Assembly (NCBI GenBank): GCA_026770585.1
Contig: MU646743.1
Coordinates: 203,887 to 215,763 of the forward strand
Direction: 5' to 3'
Origin: Baffinella frigidus
Taxonomy: Eukaryota; Cryptophyceae; Cryptomonadales; Baffinellaceae
Length of the DNA stretch: 11,877 nucleotides
The translations under genes were made by a program, and so were the position numbers. Below the pieces are notes generated by a model. It had not been told where the DNA came from, did not search any database, and was given only the letters and a program-made list of their open reading frames with translations. Positions within the stretch are counted from its first letter, which is position 1; every line of letters begins with the position of its first letter. Positions 9,301 through 11,409 of the stretch are shown in pieces.

Positions 9301-11158
9301 TATCTGGATTTCGGGTATCTGGATTTCGGGTATCAAGATTTCGGGTATCGGAATTTCGGGCATCGGGGAGGGTGTTACGAGTAGAAAGCGTCGACCAGCG
9401 CGGGCGAGACTGTCCCCCACCTGCCATTTCCGCACGTTTCTCAGTCGATTTCTAGCTCTGTCCCACTTGATTTGGGCTCCTCATCAATTCGCCCCCCCCC
9501 CCCCATTTTCAAGGTGAATTTTGCCCTGCTCCAGGAAATTCACATGAGAAATTTGGGGGGGGGGGGGTGAATTGATGAGGAGCCCAAATCCAGGTGGAAC
9601 AGAGCTAGTATTTGGCCTCGCCAACCACTCGGAACACTACGGGGAACATTCTAAAGTTAATTATTGGATTGTTCATGAGGAAACACGCCAACACTCAGCA
9701 ATTTTGGACACGTTATGTCCAAATATCCGGGCAAGACGTGCTTCGTAGCCTCCCAAGCGGTTGGGGGGCCCGGGCTCTTTCCCGCTCCAAAGTTGACGGG
9801 TTTGTACCGCACACCCAGCATGTCAACTTAGGAATAGTCCGTCAACCCGAGTGAGGCAGAGCTAGGGCCTGTTCGTGGACGGTAACCACGCCAGGGTTAG
9901 TACCGGGGAATGTGGCAGTATCCCTTAAGTGGCCAGGTGGTCAAATTTGACCGCCAAGAGGTCCTAGGTAGGTCCTAGGGTCCTACGGTGGGGCGTATGA
10001 GCCTGCTGGCCACTTAAGGGATACTCTTTGCACAATCCGTGCGAGGAGGGTACCATATGTGTTCAACCTAACCACTAATCCCTCAACCCCAAATCGTTAA
10101 CCCCAAACCAGGGCGGGAGGGCGGCAGGAGGGGGTGTTGGTGCGGGGTAAACCGTAAACCTTAAACCCCAAACCCTGAACCCGAACACTAGAGCAAGTAC
10201 CGTGTGCGTTCGACCGGGCTCTCGGAGGGAGGGAGGACACCAGGAAGAGAGAAAGAGCGGGCGAGCAGAAAGGCAGGAGGGCAGGAGAGTGGTATCGTTC
10301 CCCCTCAACCCCCACGCCTTACCCCGCACCCCTCAACCCCCACCCCCCACCCCTAAGCTCTCGGAGGGAGGGAAGACACGGTATCATTTCCCCTAAACCC
10401 TCACCCCTCACCCCGCATCCCTAAAACCTAAGCCCGGAACCCTAACACTACACTGCCAGGGCGGAGTTTTTGTATTAGTCAATTCAAGGCGAAAATCGAT
10501 TTTCGAAGTACCCATTACGGGTACCTCGTTTCTAAGTTGACAGATTTTGTGGGTGAATCGACTTTTTAAAAAAATCTGGATTTGTAGTGCACTAGAGCAA
10601 GTACCGAGTGCGTTCGACCGGGCTCTGAGAACCCGGGAGGGAGGTCTCTTGCTAGCAAGAGAGCAACAGGGCGAGAGAGCAAGTGAGCGAGAGAAACCCT
10701 GAACCCGAACACTAGAGCAAGTACCGAGTGCGTTCGATCTTGTCGTGGCACAGATTCTTGAAGAACCTCCGGAGGACAGACCCAAACCCTGAACCCGAAC
10801 ACTAGAGCCAGTACCGAGTGCGTAGCAACAGTGCGCGAGAGCAAGAATCTCTTGCTAGCGTCAGCAACAGTGCGAACCCTACCCCCTGAACAAGTACCGA
10901 GTGCGTAGCAACAGTGCGGGCGAGGCGCGTGAAGGGATGGTCCTAGGGGGGGGGTGCGCGTTCTTATGAGCGAGGTACCCCTGTAGGGTGCAGGCATGGC
11001 GGGCGTTTGGGTATGACAAACGCTCTCCCTTGAGTGGCGAGTAGCCTTGTGCGAGGTCCAACGGCTCCAAGAACAGGGCTGGATTTGCAGTGCACTGGAG
11101 CAAGTACCGTGTGCGTTCGACTGGGCGGGCGAGGCGGGCGAAGGCGTGGTGGATGTAC
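371..11158 (-). CDS. M13 family (neprilysin-like) zinc metallopeptidase, C-terminal part, 12 exons, 5' incomplete
   Basis: M13 enzymes are zinc endopeptidases, usually secreted or type II membrane ectoenzymes, that cleave peptides. The exons are 11158-11108, 9420-9379, 8573-8479, 7454-7411, 6425-6357, 5798-5742, 5092-5047, 3744-3644, 2583-2479, 1525-1493, 1221-1193 and 386-371. All junction phases agree and no stop interrupts the 228 residues. Visible in order: a PVERT/W segment, VDAFY, FVPAGIL, the zinc site HEMTH, WW-AEDR, ENIAD (third zinc ligand Glu, 60 residues after the first His; 63 in neprilysin), WCSK, HSP..WRVNGPL (His and Arg of the neprilysin H711/R717 pair) and MNPP..CHVW at the C-terminus. 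Cysteines match neprilysin C620, C694, C734 and C746. The N-terminal domain, any signal anchor and the promoter lie beyond position 11877. Exon homology is seen directly; the exon edges are inferred from GT/GC..AG signals, phase and family alignment. Expression is untested. Confidence 0.92.
527..667. repeat. CCCTACA/CCCCACA 7-bp repeat tract (intron w11-w12)
   Basis: This is a degenerate heptamer array, a variant of the telomere-type CCCTAAA. Open frames across it translate as YTLHPTP-type repeats and are not genes. It is C-rich on the plus strand, so the pre-mRNA here would be G-rich. Confidence 0.9.
731..773. repeat. Diverged single arm of the 797-965 foldback element
   Basis: The stretch CCGAGCATTTGATTTGAATAG..GACGGGATTAGATCCCTG resembles the right arm and flank at 930-968 in the same orientation. 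It is probably a remnant of an older copy. Confidence 0.6.
797..965. mobile_element. 169-bp foldback element with ~68-bp arms
   Basis: The left arm (797-864) starts GATCTCATCCGGTCAGG and runs through ATTTAAATTAAATGCTCGG to GAAAATTACTACAC; the right arm (897-965) is its imperfect inverse. The loop is about 32 bp. There is no coding capacity. The termini are shared with the element at 11711-11877, and the AACGAAAATTACTACA core with 3319-3432. Confidence 0.85.
1024..1128. mobile_element. 105-bp foldback element, copy 2
   Basis: This copy has the same length, termini and body as copies 1 and 3. The inner stem is TGCGGTCA-AATT-TGACCGCA, a perfect palindrome. It lies in the last intron (1192-387), 64 bp from the exon w11 donor. 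Confidence 0.88.
1172..1183. repeat. 12-G homopolymer near exon w11 donor
   Basis: Twelve G in a row on the plus strand (C in the transcript), immediately intronic of exon w11. It is a likely site of length error or polymorphism. Confidence 0.9.
1193..1221 (-). CDS. M13 exon w11 (MNP segment)
   Basis: The 29-nt exon reads VGAKMNPPQ plus CG of an Arg codon, matching the near-terminal MNP motif. The acceptor is ACCAG|GTC and the donor CG|GTCCGT, phase 2. Reading past this donor would give RSVHPPP and lose the conserved CxxW tail; splicing to 386 restores it. A run of 12 G (plus strand) starts ten bases beyond the donor. Confidence 0.87.
1232..1481. repeat. GGGTTTA interstitial telomere-type repeat (intron w10-w11)
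   Basis: Degenerate heptamers fill nearly the whole 271-nt intron between exons w10 and w11, leaving about ten bases at each splice site. Confidence 0.92.
1493..1525 (-). CDS. M13 exon w10 (EFSEVFQCP)
   Basis: The 33-nt exon reads VKEFSEVFQCP, matching the family's [EQ]-F-[AS]-x-x-F-x-C segment after RVNGPLSN. The Cys corresponds to neprilysin C734. The acceptor is GTGCAG|GTC and the donor CCCG|GTACTT, phase 0. The intron end and acceptor, with five exon bases, are duplicated at 1632-1702. Confidence 0.9.
1632..1702 (-). pseudogene. Acceptor-side echo of exon w10
   Basis: The intron end, the acceptor and the first bases of exon w10 (GTCA..) are copied here. The matching original is 1521-1580; both contain GATCTTYGGC and end GCAG|GTCA. 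The copied exon part stops after about five bases. Confidence 0.75.
1812..1868. repeat. CCCTAAA/CCCAAAC repeat (intron w9-w10)
   Basis: A short C-rich, telomere-like tract on the plus strand. It is followed at 1880-1915 by a segment resembling the reverse complement of 1648-1685, the intron end next to exon w10. Confidence 0.75.
1972..2034 (-). pseudogene. Donor-side echo of exon w9, far copy
   Basis: The last 63 nt of exon w9 (LQILTDAHSPDKWRVNGPLSQ region) are kept with a CAG|GTTTTT donor; the front 42 nt are missing. The reading frame is intact. The copy shares its truncation point and following GCACGGCACCCTGCA with 2240-2302. Confidence 0.9.
2040..2235. repeat. CCCTACA/CCCTAAA repeat tract
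   Basis: Degenerate C-rich heptamers between the two donor-side echoes of exon w9, including a clean CCCTACA run near 2095-2142. Confidence 0.88.
2240..2302 (-). pseudogene. Donor-side echo of exon w9, near copy
   Basis: The same 63 nt as the far copy (one or two base differences), with a CAG|GTTTGG donor. The two echoes are more like each other than like the exon, so one was probably copied from the other. Confidence 0.92.
2310..2445. repeat. CCCTGCA/CCCTAAC repeat tract
   Basis: Heptamer repeats dominated by CCCTGCA, a variant not seen in the other introns at this density. Confidence 0.85.
2479..2583 (-). CDS. M13 exon w9 (WCSK and HSP..RVNGPL)
   Basis: The longest exon (105 nt, 35 codons) begins AQNWCSKERP, passes a run of four Ala, and ends ILTDAHSPDKWRVNGPLSQ. 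The Cys matches neprilysin C694; the His of HSP and the Arg of WRVNG match H711 and R717, which contact transition state and substrate. The acceptor is CAACAG|GCG and the donor TCACAG|GTGTGG, phase 0. Two acceptor-side copies (one with TAG in place of the Trp codon) and two donor-side copies flank it. Confidence 0.95.
2725..2787 (-). pseudogene. Acceptor-side echo of exon w9, near copy
   Basis: It keeps the CAACAG|GCG acceptor and about 63 nt of exon w9. The Trp codon of WC is TAG here, and a second stop follows the ILTDA segment, so it cannot replace the exon. Confidence 0.92.
2874..3157. repeat. TTTCGGG/TTTCGTG 7-bp repeat (intron w8-w9)
   Basis: Degenerate heptamers, a C-for-A variant of the telomere unit. 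Long open frames on both strands here (FRVSGFG-like and ETRNPKP-like) are translations of the repeat. The tract is interrupted by the exon echo at 2905-2936 and resumes at 3200-3250. Confidence 0.9.
2905..2936 (-). pseudogene. Acceptor-side echo of exon w9, far copy
   Basis: It keeps the acceptor and 32 nt encoding AQNWCSKERP without a stop, then breaks into GGGTTTC-type repeat. Confidence 0.92.
3170..3185 (-). pseudogene. Donor-side echo of exon w8, far copy
   Basis: About 16 nt of the exon w8 end (FVxK) are followed by AAG|GCAAC, which keeps the GC donor. Confidence 0.7.
3254..3287 (-). pseudogene. Donor-side echo of exon w8, middle copy
   Basis: About 33 nt, reading TDCQLFFVVQ, with donor CAG|GCAACC. 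Confidence 0.88.
3319..3432. mobile_element. Foldback element, ~114 bp
   Basis: The left arm contains ATTACCTAATTGCTTT then GCAACGAAATCTACTACA; the right arm is its imperfect inverse. The GCAACGAAAATTACTACA core is shared with the inner arms of 797-965. It has no coding capacity. Confidence 0.75.
3535..3582. repeat. GGGTGTC/GGGTTTC short repeat
   Basis: A short heptamer tract between exon w8 echoes; a related GATTTCGGGATTCGGGATTCG stretch is at 3616-3638, immediately beyond the exon w8 donor. Confidence 0.7.
3588..3608 (-). pseudogene. Donor-side echo of exon w8, near copy
   Basis: About 21 nt of the exon end (LFFVSQ) with donor CAG|GCAACC, only 36 bp beyond the true donor. Confidence 0.82.
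3644..3744 (-). CDS. M13 exon w8 (KLAYRA to LFFVAQ), GC donor
   Basis: The 101-nt exon completes a Gly and encodes VKLAYRAMERLM, then a polar linker, then TDRQLFFVAQ. The family equivalents are GG-[LV]-K-[LI]-AY-x-A and the later [ED]-Q-LFF-x-x-x-AQ. The acceptor is TGCAG|GA. The donor is CAG|GCAACT, a GC rather than GT donor; three donor-side copies of this exon end keep the same GCAAC, so it is not a single-base error. Three acceptor-side copies lie at 3855-3899, 4007-4058 and 4222-4272. Confidence 0.92.
3855..3899 (-). pseudogene. Acceptor-side echo of exon w8, near copy
   Basis: It keeps TGCAG|GAGTGAAGCTG and an internally deleted version of the YRAMERLMQEKEG region. The intron just upstream (GTCAGCGGGG..TTCAGCGGTCAAA) is copied too, matching 3751-3780. 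Confidence 0.9.
4007..4058 (-). pseudogene. Acceptor-side echo of exon w8, middle copy
   Basis: About 52 nt of the exon start. The base after CAG is A instead of G, which would break the AG|G rule seen at every true acceptor here. Confidence 0.9.
4222..4272 (-). pseudogene. Acceptor-side echo of exon w8, far copy
   Basis: About 51 nt of the exon start (VKLGYRAMERLMQK region) behind TTAG|GTG, followed by CCCTAAA-like repeat. Confidence 0.9.
4291..4487. repeat. Large palindrome with ~78-bp arms
   Basis: The left arm (4291-4368) and right arm (4411-4487) are near-perfect inverses, running from AACTCCAAATTCTGAATCGAAA inward to CTACCGGCAGGGGG. The centre holds tandem ~20-bp units of CACTACCGGCAGGGGGGGG. 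It would form a long hairpin in the intron between exons w7 and w8. It may be a MITE-like insertion, but the flanks are telomere-like on both sides and no target duplication is clear. Confidence 0.9.
4430..4751. repeat. 161-bp exact tandem duplication
   Basis: Unit 1 (4430-4590) and unit 2 (4591-4751) appear identical. Each starts GAACGGTACAGCGGGCG, contains the right arm of the palindrome, then GGATTTAGGATTTAGG-type repeat, and ends GTAGGTCTAAGT. The identity points to a very recent event or an assembly artefact. Confidence 0.93.
4834..4879 (-). pseudogene. Donor-side echo of exon w7
   Basis: It encodes VNGELTLAENIADIG with donor GGAG|GTCCCC, but the acceptor position reads GCGTGAAC instead of CAG|GTCAAC. 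It is otherwise nearly identical to the exon. Confidence 0.9.
4875..5022. repeat. ~10-bp repeat of CGCGAGATCA type
   Basis: Imperfect units such as CGCGAGATCA, CGGGATATTA and CACGCGATAT sit between exon w7 and its echo. They are purine/pyrimidine-mixed and rich in GATC and GATATC, unlike every other tract here. Confidence 0.88.
5047..5092 (-). CDS. M13 exon w7 (ENIAD third zinc ligand)
   Basis: The 46-nt exon encodes VNGELTLAENIADIG plus one base of a Gly codon. The family motif is VNG-x-LT-x-[GA]-ENIAD-x-GG; its Glu is the third zinc ligand and its Asp orients the first zinc His. The acceptor is CGTGCAG|GTC and the donor GGAG|GTCCCC, phase 1 out. A second copy at 4834-4879 encodes the same peptide but lacks an AG acceptor, so this copy is preferred. 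Confidence 0.94.
5093..5219 (-). repeat. Duplicated intron end upstream of exon w7
   Basis: The intron end 5093-5140 (ACTCTCGGTGGTTAATGTTC..GCAG) is repeated at 5172-5219. The outer copy ends GCAG|GTGAAC, so it is an acceptor-side echo with only a few exon-like bases. A CTCTCGATGTTC/GAGAGTGAA inverted pair lies between. Confidence 0.82.
5238..5345. repeat. GGGTTTA interstitial telomere-type repeat (intron w6-w7)
   Basis: It includes about six consecutive perfect units near 5276-5312. Confidence 0.92.
5346..5660. other. Intron sequence without recognised content
   Basis: An AT-richer stretch of the intron between exons w6 and w7. No repeat, exon echo or gene was recognised. A minus-strand open frame here shows no family features. 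Confidence 0.6.
5742..5798 (-). CDS. M13 exon w6 (conserved Cys, 620-like)
   Basis: The 57-nt exon reads DRAQCIEKLYSTFEVDGHK. It matches the family pattern R-x-x-C-[LIV]-x-x-x-Y-x-x-[FY] before the VNG-x-LT segment. The Cys corresponds to neprilysin C620, the partner of the C-terminal Cys of the CxxW tail, which is also present here in the last exon. The acceptor is GCAAGCAG|GAC and the donor CACAAG|GTTGCA, phase 0. No partial copies were noticed. Confidence 0.92.
5815..6120. repeat. GGGTGTA/GGGTTTA repeat (intron w5-w6)
   Basis: Degenerate heptamers on the plus strand, with a GCATGGYGCATGGTGCATGG run near 5822-5852. Confidence 0.88.
6124..6184 (-). pseudogene. Donor-side echo of exon w5
   Basis: The last 60 nt of exon w5 (FNPEGRLGQ then WWSAEDRTAFK) with donor AAG|GTCCTC; the first GRR codons and the acceptor are missing. 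The frame is intact. Confidence 0.94.
6185..6352. repeat. GGGTGTA repeat between exon w5 and its echo
   Basis: About five clean GGGTGTA units near 6185-6224, then degenerate heptamers up to the exon w5 donor. Confidence 0.88.
6357..6425 (-). CDS. M13 exon w5 (WW-AEDR segment)
   Basis: The 69-nt exon begins GRRFNPEGRLGQ and continues WWSAEDRTAFK. It matches the family segment G-R-x-F-D-x-x-G-N-L-x-x-WW-[ST]-x-ED-x-x-x-F, which follows the zinc helix. The acceptor is GGCAG|GGG, the donor AAG|GTCCTA, phase 0 on both sides, so the preceding Gln and this Gly join as the family's DxQG. A donor-side copy (6124-6184) and a disrupted acceptor-side copy (6692-6789) flank it. Confidence 0.94.
6533..6599. 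repeat. 32-bp-arm hairpin
   Basis: Arms 6533-6564 and 6568-6599 are inverse with one mismatch, separated by TTG. The core is TTACACAGAGTTACTTTACT. It lies within the GTTGCTTTACA repeat region. Confidence 0.93.
6692..6789 (-). pseudogene. Disrupted echo of exon w5
   Basis: The outer part (6771-6789) keeps GGCAG|GGGCGGCGCTTCAACCC, the acceptor and exon start. The inner part (6692-6727) keeps the GRLGQWW region. Between them is a block of GTTGCTTTACA repeat, so the copy was split by repeat expansion or insertion. Confidence 0.85.
6901..7207. other. Intron sequence without recognised content
   Basis: Part of the intron between exons w4 and w5. A GGTCCAATATCGGACC inverted repeat is at 7084-7099. 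Open frames on both strands match no family I recognise. Confidence 0.55.
7208..7379. mobile_element. 172-bp element with imperfect 20-bp inverted ends
   Basis: The ends are CCTACCACACAGCGGACTAC and the imperfect inverse at 7360-7378. Inside are CCCTACGGTAGG (7271) and a 12-bp perfect stem at 7328-7352 (TTTTCGGTGGCT). The inner 7226-7320 resembles 8580-8700. It is non-coding and probably MITE-like. It ends about 30 bp beyond the exon w4 donor. Confidence 0.75.
7411..7454 (-). CDS. M13 exon w4 (HExxH zinc site)
   Basis: The 44-nt exon completes a Gly codon and then reads TILGHEMTHGFDNQ. HEMTH is the HExxH motif: the two His bind zinc and the Glu is the catalytic base. GFDxQ after it is the M13 signature, which separates this family from other HExxH peptidases. 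The acceptor is ATCAG|GG and the donor CAG|GTCTCA, phase 0. An exon this small would be missed by ordinary gene finders. No partial copies of this exon were found. Confidence 0.95.
7465..7610. repeat. GGGTTTA interstitial telomere-type repeat (intron w3-w4)
   Basis: The purest telomere-type tract of the window, with runs of perfect units, ending only ten bases from the exon w4 acceptor. Confidence 0.95.
7672..7693 (-). pseudogene. Donor-side echo of exon w3, farthest
   Basis: About 22 nt, reading ARKYGAV with a CG|GTACTT donor. Confidence 0.82.
7699..7946. repeat. TTTCGGG/TTTCGTG heptamer array
   Basis: About 34 near-perfect 7-bp units, with G or T at one position in blocks. The block order repeats after about 16 units, a higher-order pattern. 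Open frames on all sides are repeat translations. Confidence 0.95.
7957..8016 (-). pseudogene. Donor-side echo of exon w3, third
   Basis: About 60 nt, reading LQKPLLSTTYRDARNYGAI; the donor is changed to TG|GTGCGT. Confidence 0.9.
8167..8227 (-). pseudogene. Donor-side echo of exon w3, second
   Basis: About 61 nt, reading ILQKPFLSTTYRDARNYGAI with donor CG|GTACCT. The upstream PAG part is replaced by unrelated sequence. Confidence 0.93.
8309..8354. repeat. GGAATTGGAGCC inverted repeat
   Basis: GGAATTGGAGCC at 8309-8320 and its exact inverse at 8343-8354 enclose a 22-bp loop, between exon w3 echoes. Confidence 0.85.
8417..8424 (-). pseudogene. Donor-side echo of exon w3, shortest
   Basis: Only GCGATCG|GTACC is left, but the GTACCTTTGA that follows matches the donor flank of 8167, so this is a junction copy. 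Confidence 0.6.
8479..8573 (-). CDS. M13 exon w3 (PAGIL segment up to the zinc helix)
   Basis: The 95-nt exon encodes YDKNGIFVPAGILQK, then PFFS, then TTYRDARNYGAI and the first base of a Gly codon. The family equivalent is N-x-I-V-FPAGILQPPFF followed by NYGAIG, which leads directly into the zinc site. The acceptor is TTAG|G, the donor CG|GTACGG, phase 1 out. This is the intact copy; two acceptor-side and four donor-side partial copies flank it at 8978, 8810, 8417, 8227, 8016 and 7693. Confidence 0.93.
8580..8700. repeat. Element related to 7208-7379, with CCCTACNGTAGGG triplet
   Basis: It shares CAAAGGGATTT..GAATAA..AAGTGGAT..AATCCATAG with 7228-7270. It carries three 17-bp tandem units, each with the palindrome CCCTAC(G/A)GTAGG, at 8629, 8646 and 8663. 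It abuts the exon w3 acceptor. Confidence 0.82.
8728..8810 (-). pseudogene. Acceptor-side echo of exon w3, near copy
   Basis: It keeps GATAG|GTACGAC and about 81 of 95 nt (NGLFVPAGILPKPFFSTTYR), then TGA where NYGAI should begin. Confidence 0.93.
8914..8978 (-). pseudogene. Acceptor-side echo of exon w3, far copy
   Basis: It keeps GGTAG|GTACGAC and about 57 nt (YDKNGIFVPAGILQKLFF), then diverges. Confidence 0.93.
9053..9366. repeat. 15-bp repeat GATTTCGGGTATCAG (intron w2-w3)
   Basis: About 20 imperfect 15-bp units. Because 15 is divisible by three, every frame is open and gives five-residue repeats such as PEILI; these are not treated as genes. The tract ends 12 bp from the exon w2 donor. 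Confidence 0.93.
9379..9420 (-). CDS. M13 exon w2 (substrate-binding NAYY-like motif)
   Basis: The 42-nt exon reads WGTVSPALVDAFY plus TC of a Ser codon. It corresponds to the family segment W-x-M-x-P-x-x-VNAYY, in which the Asn-Ala pair contacts the substrate backbone. Here the Asn is Asp (VDAFY). The acceptor is GGCAG|G and the donor TC|GTAACA, phase 2 on both sides. The spacing to the PAGIL motif in the next exon is exactly the family spacing (VDAFY to PAGIL end, 19 residues). A long hairpin element begins about 30 bp upstream of the acceptor. Confidence 0.87.
9452..9608. mobile_element. 157-bp foldback element with poly-C/poly-G arms
   Basis: The left arm starts CTAGCTCTGTCCCACTTGAT and passes GGGCTCCTCATCAATTC into a run of 14 C; the right arm is its imperfect inverse with a matching G run. 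A nested GTGAATTT/AAATTCAC pair is in the loop. It lies in the intron about 30 bp from the exon w2 acceptor. Confidence 0.87.
9609..9918. other. Intron sequence without recognised content
   Basis: A unique-looking stretch of the intron between exons w1 and w2. A short plus-strand open frame (9612-9854) matches no family I recognise. Confidence 0.55.
9919..10023. mobile_element. 105-bp foldback element, copy 3
   Basis: This copy has the cleanest termini (TATCCCTTAAGTGGC and its exact inverse). The inner stem is GGTGGTCA-AATT-TGACCGCC with one G-T style mismatch. It lies in the intron between exons w1 and w2. The flanks differ from those of the other copies, which supports separate insertion rather than segmental duplication. 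Confidence 0.88.
10060..10195. repeat. CCCTAAC/CCCAAAC degenerate repeat
   Basis: A C-rich, telomere-like tract on the plus strand, interrupted by a purine-rich block at 10110-10148. A similar pairing of purine block and C-rich heptamers recurs at 10220-10450. Confidence 0.75.
10201..10220 (-). pseudogene. Donor-side echo of exon w1, farthest
   Basis: About 20 nt (PVERT region, GGTCGAACGCACACG) with donor CG|GTACTT. Confidence 0.85.
10300..10450. repeat. CCCTCAACCCC/CCCTAAAC repeat
   Basis: Degenerate C-rich repeats in the intron between exons w1 and w2; the CTCTCGGAGGGAGGGA block at 10220 recurs at 10358. Confidence 0.75.
10451..10604. other. Intron segment with nested small inverted repeats
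   Basis: It contains GAAAATCGATTTTC and GTACCCATTACGGGTAC. The last 25 bp copy the donor-proximal intron next to exon w1 (TTGYAGTGCACTRGAGCAAG). Confidence 0.6.
10605..10623 (-). pseudogene. Donor-side echo of exon w1
   Basis: About 19 nt (CCCGGTCGAACGCACTCG) with donor CG|GTACTT; the intron side is copied for another ~30 bp. Confidence 0.85.
10645..10662. repeat. 18-bp perfect palindrome
   Basis: TCTCTTGCTAGCAAGAGA, between exon w1 echoes; half of it recurs at 10847-10859. Confidence 0.9.
10725..10738 (-). pseudogene. Donor-side echo of exon w1
   Basis: About 14 nt (TCGAACGCACTCG) with CG|GTACTT. Confidence 0.78.
10815..10832 (-). pseudogene. Donor-side echo of exon w1
   Basis: A short, diverged copy (GCTACGCACTCG) with CG|GTACTG. 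Confidence 0.7.
10898..10942 (-). pseudogene. Donor-side echo of exon w1, nearest and longest
   Basis: About 45 nt, diverged: CGCGCCTCGCCCGC is kept, the PVE part is altered, and the end is CG|GTACTT. Confidence 0.82.
11108..11158 (-). CDS. M13 exon w1 (end of N-terminal domain)
   Basis: The exon reads YIHHAFARLARPVERT plus two bases of an Arg codon. It matches the family stretch just before the conserved Trp (typically G-[KR]-PVDRT-x-W). The acceptor is CCAG|G at 11159 and the donor is CG|GTACTT, leaving phase 2. The next exon supplies the G of the Arg codon followed by TGG (Trp). This is the weakest match of the set because the upstream part is only loosely conserved in the family, but PVERTR followed by W is diagnostic. 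At least seven partial copies of this exon lie in the flanking introns; this is the only copy complete from acceptor to donor. Confidence 0.78.
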
Positions 11159-11164
11159 CTGGAT

Positions 11165-11240
11165 AAGGGTTTTCGGGTTTCGGGTCTTAGGGTTTCGGGT
11201 TTTAGGGTGGGTATCGGGTTTTAGGGTTGAGGGTTTAGCG
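11165..11240. repeat. GGGTTTC/GGGTTTTA repeat upstream of exon w1
   Basis: A short G-rich (plus strand) heptamer/octamer tract just outside the exon w1 acceptor. Confidence 0.85.
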
Positions 11241-11354
11241 CCCACGCGCGGTCAGTCACGGTCAGGCGCGACTGTCGGTGCGGTTTCCCGGTTTCCCGGT
11301 TTTTTAAAATGTTGTCAGGCCGTAAACCATTTTAAATGGACACTTCTCCCGACA

Positions 11355-11394
11355 GATTGGGCGGGCGAGGCGCGCGAAGGCGTGGTGGATGTAC
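11355..11394 (-). pseudogene. Acceptor-side echo of exon w1, near copy
   Basis: It keeps ATGCAG|GTACATC and about 40 nt (YIHHAFARLARP), then leaves the exon sequence at the point where VERT should start. Confidence 0.9.
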
Positions 11395-11409
11395 CTGCAT
11401 TAGTGTTTT

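Noticed and set aside
8701-9435. 244-codon minus-strand frame with PEILI repeats as a protein gene
   Set aside because: It consists of the 15-bp repeat plus out-of-frame reading of exon w2 and two exon w3 echoes. The family match is in a different frame.
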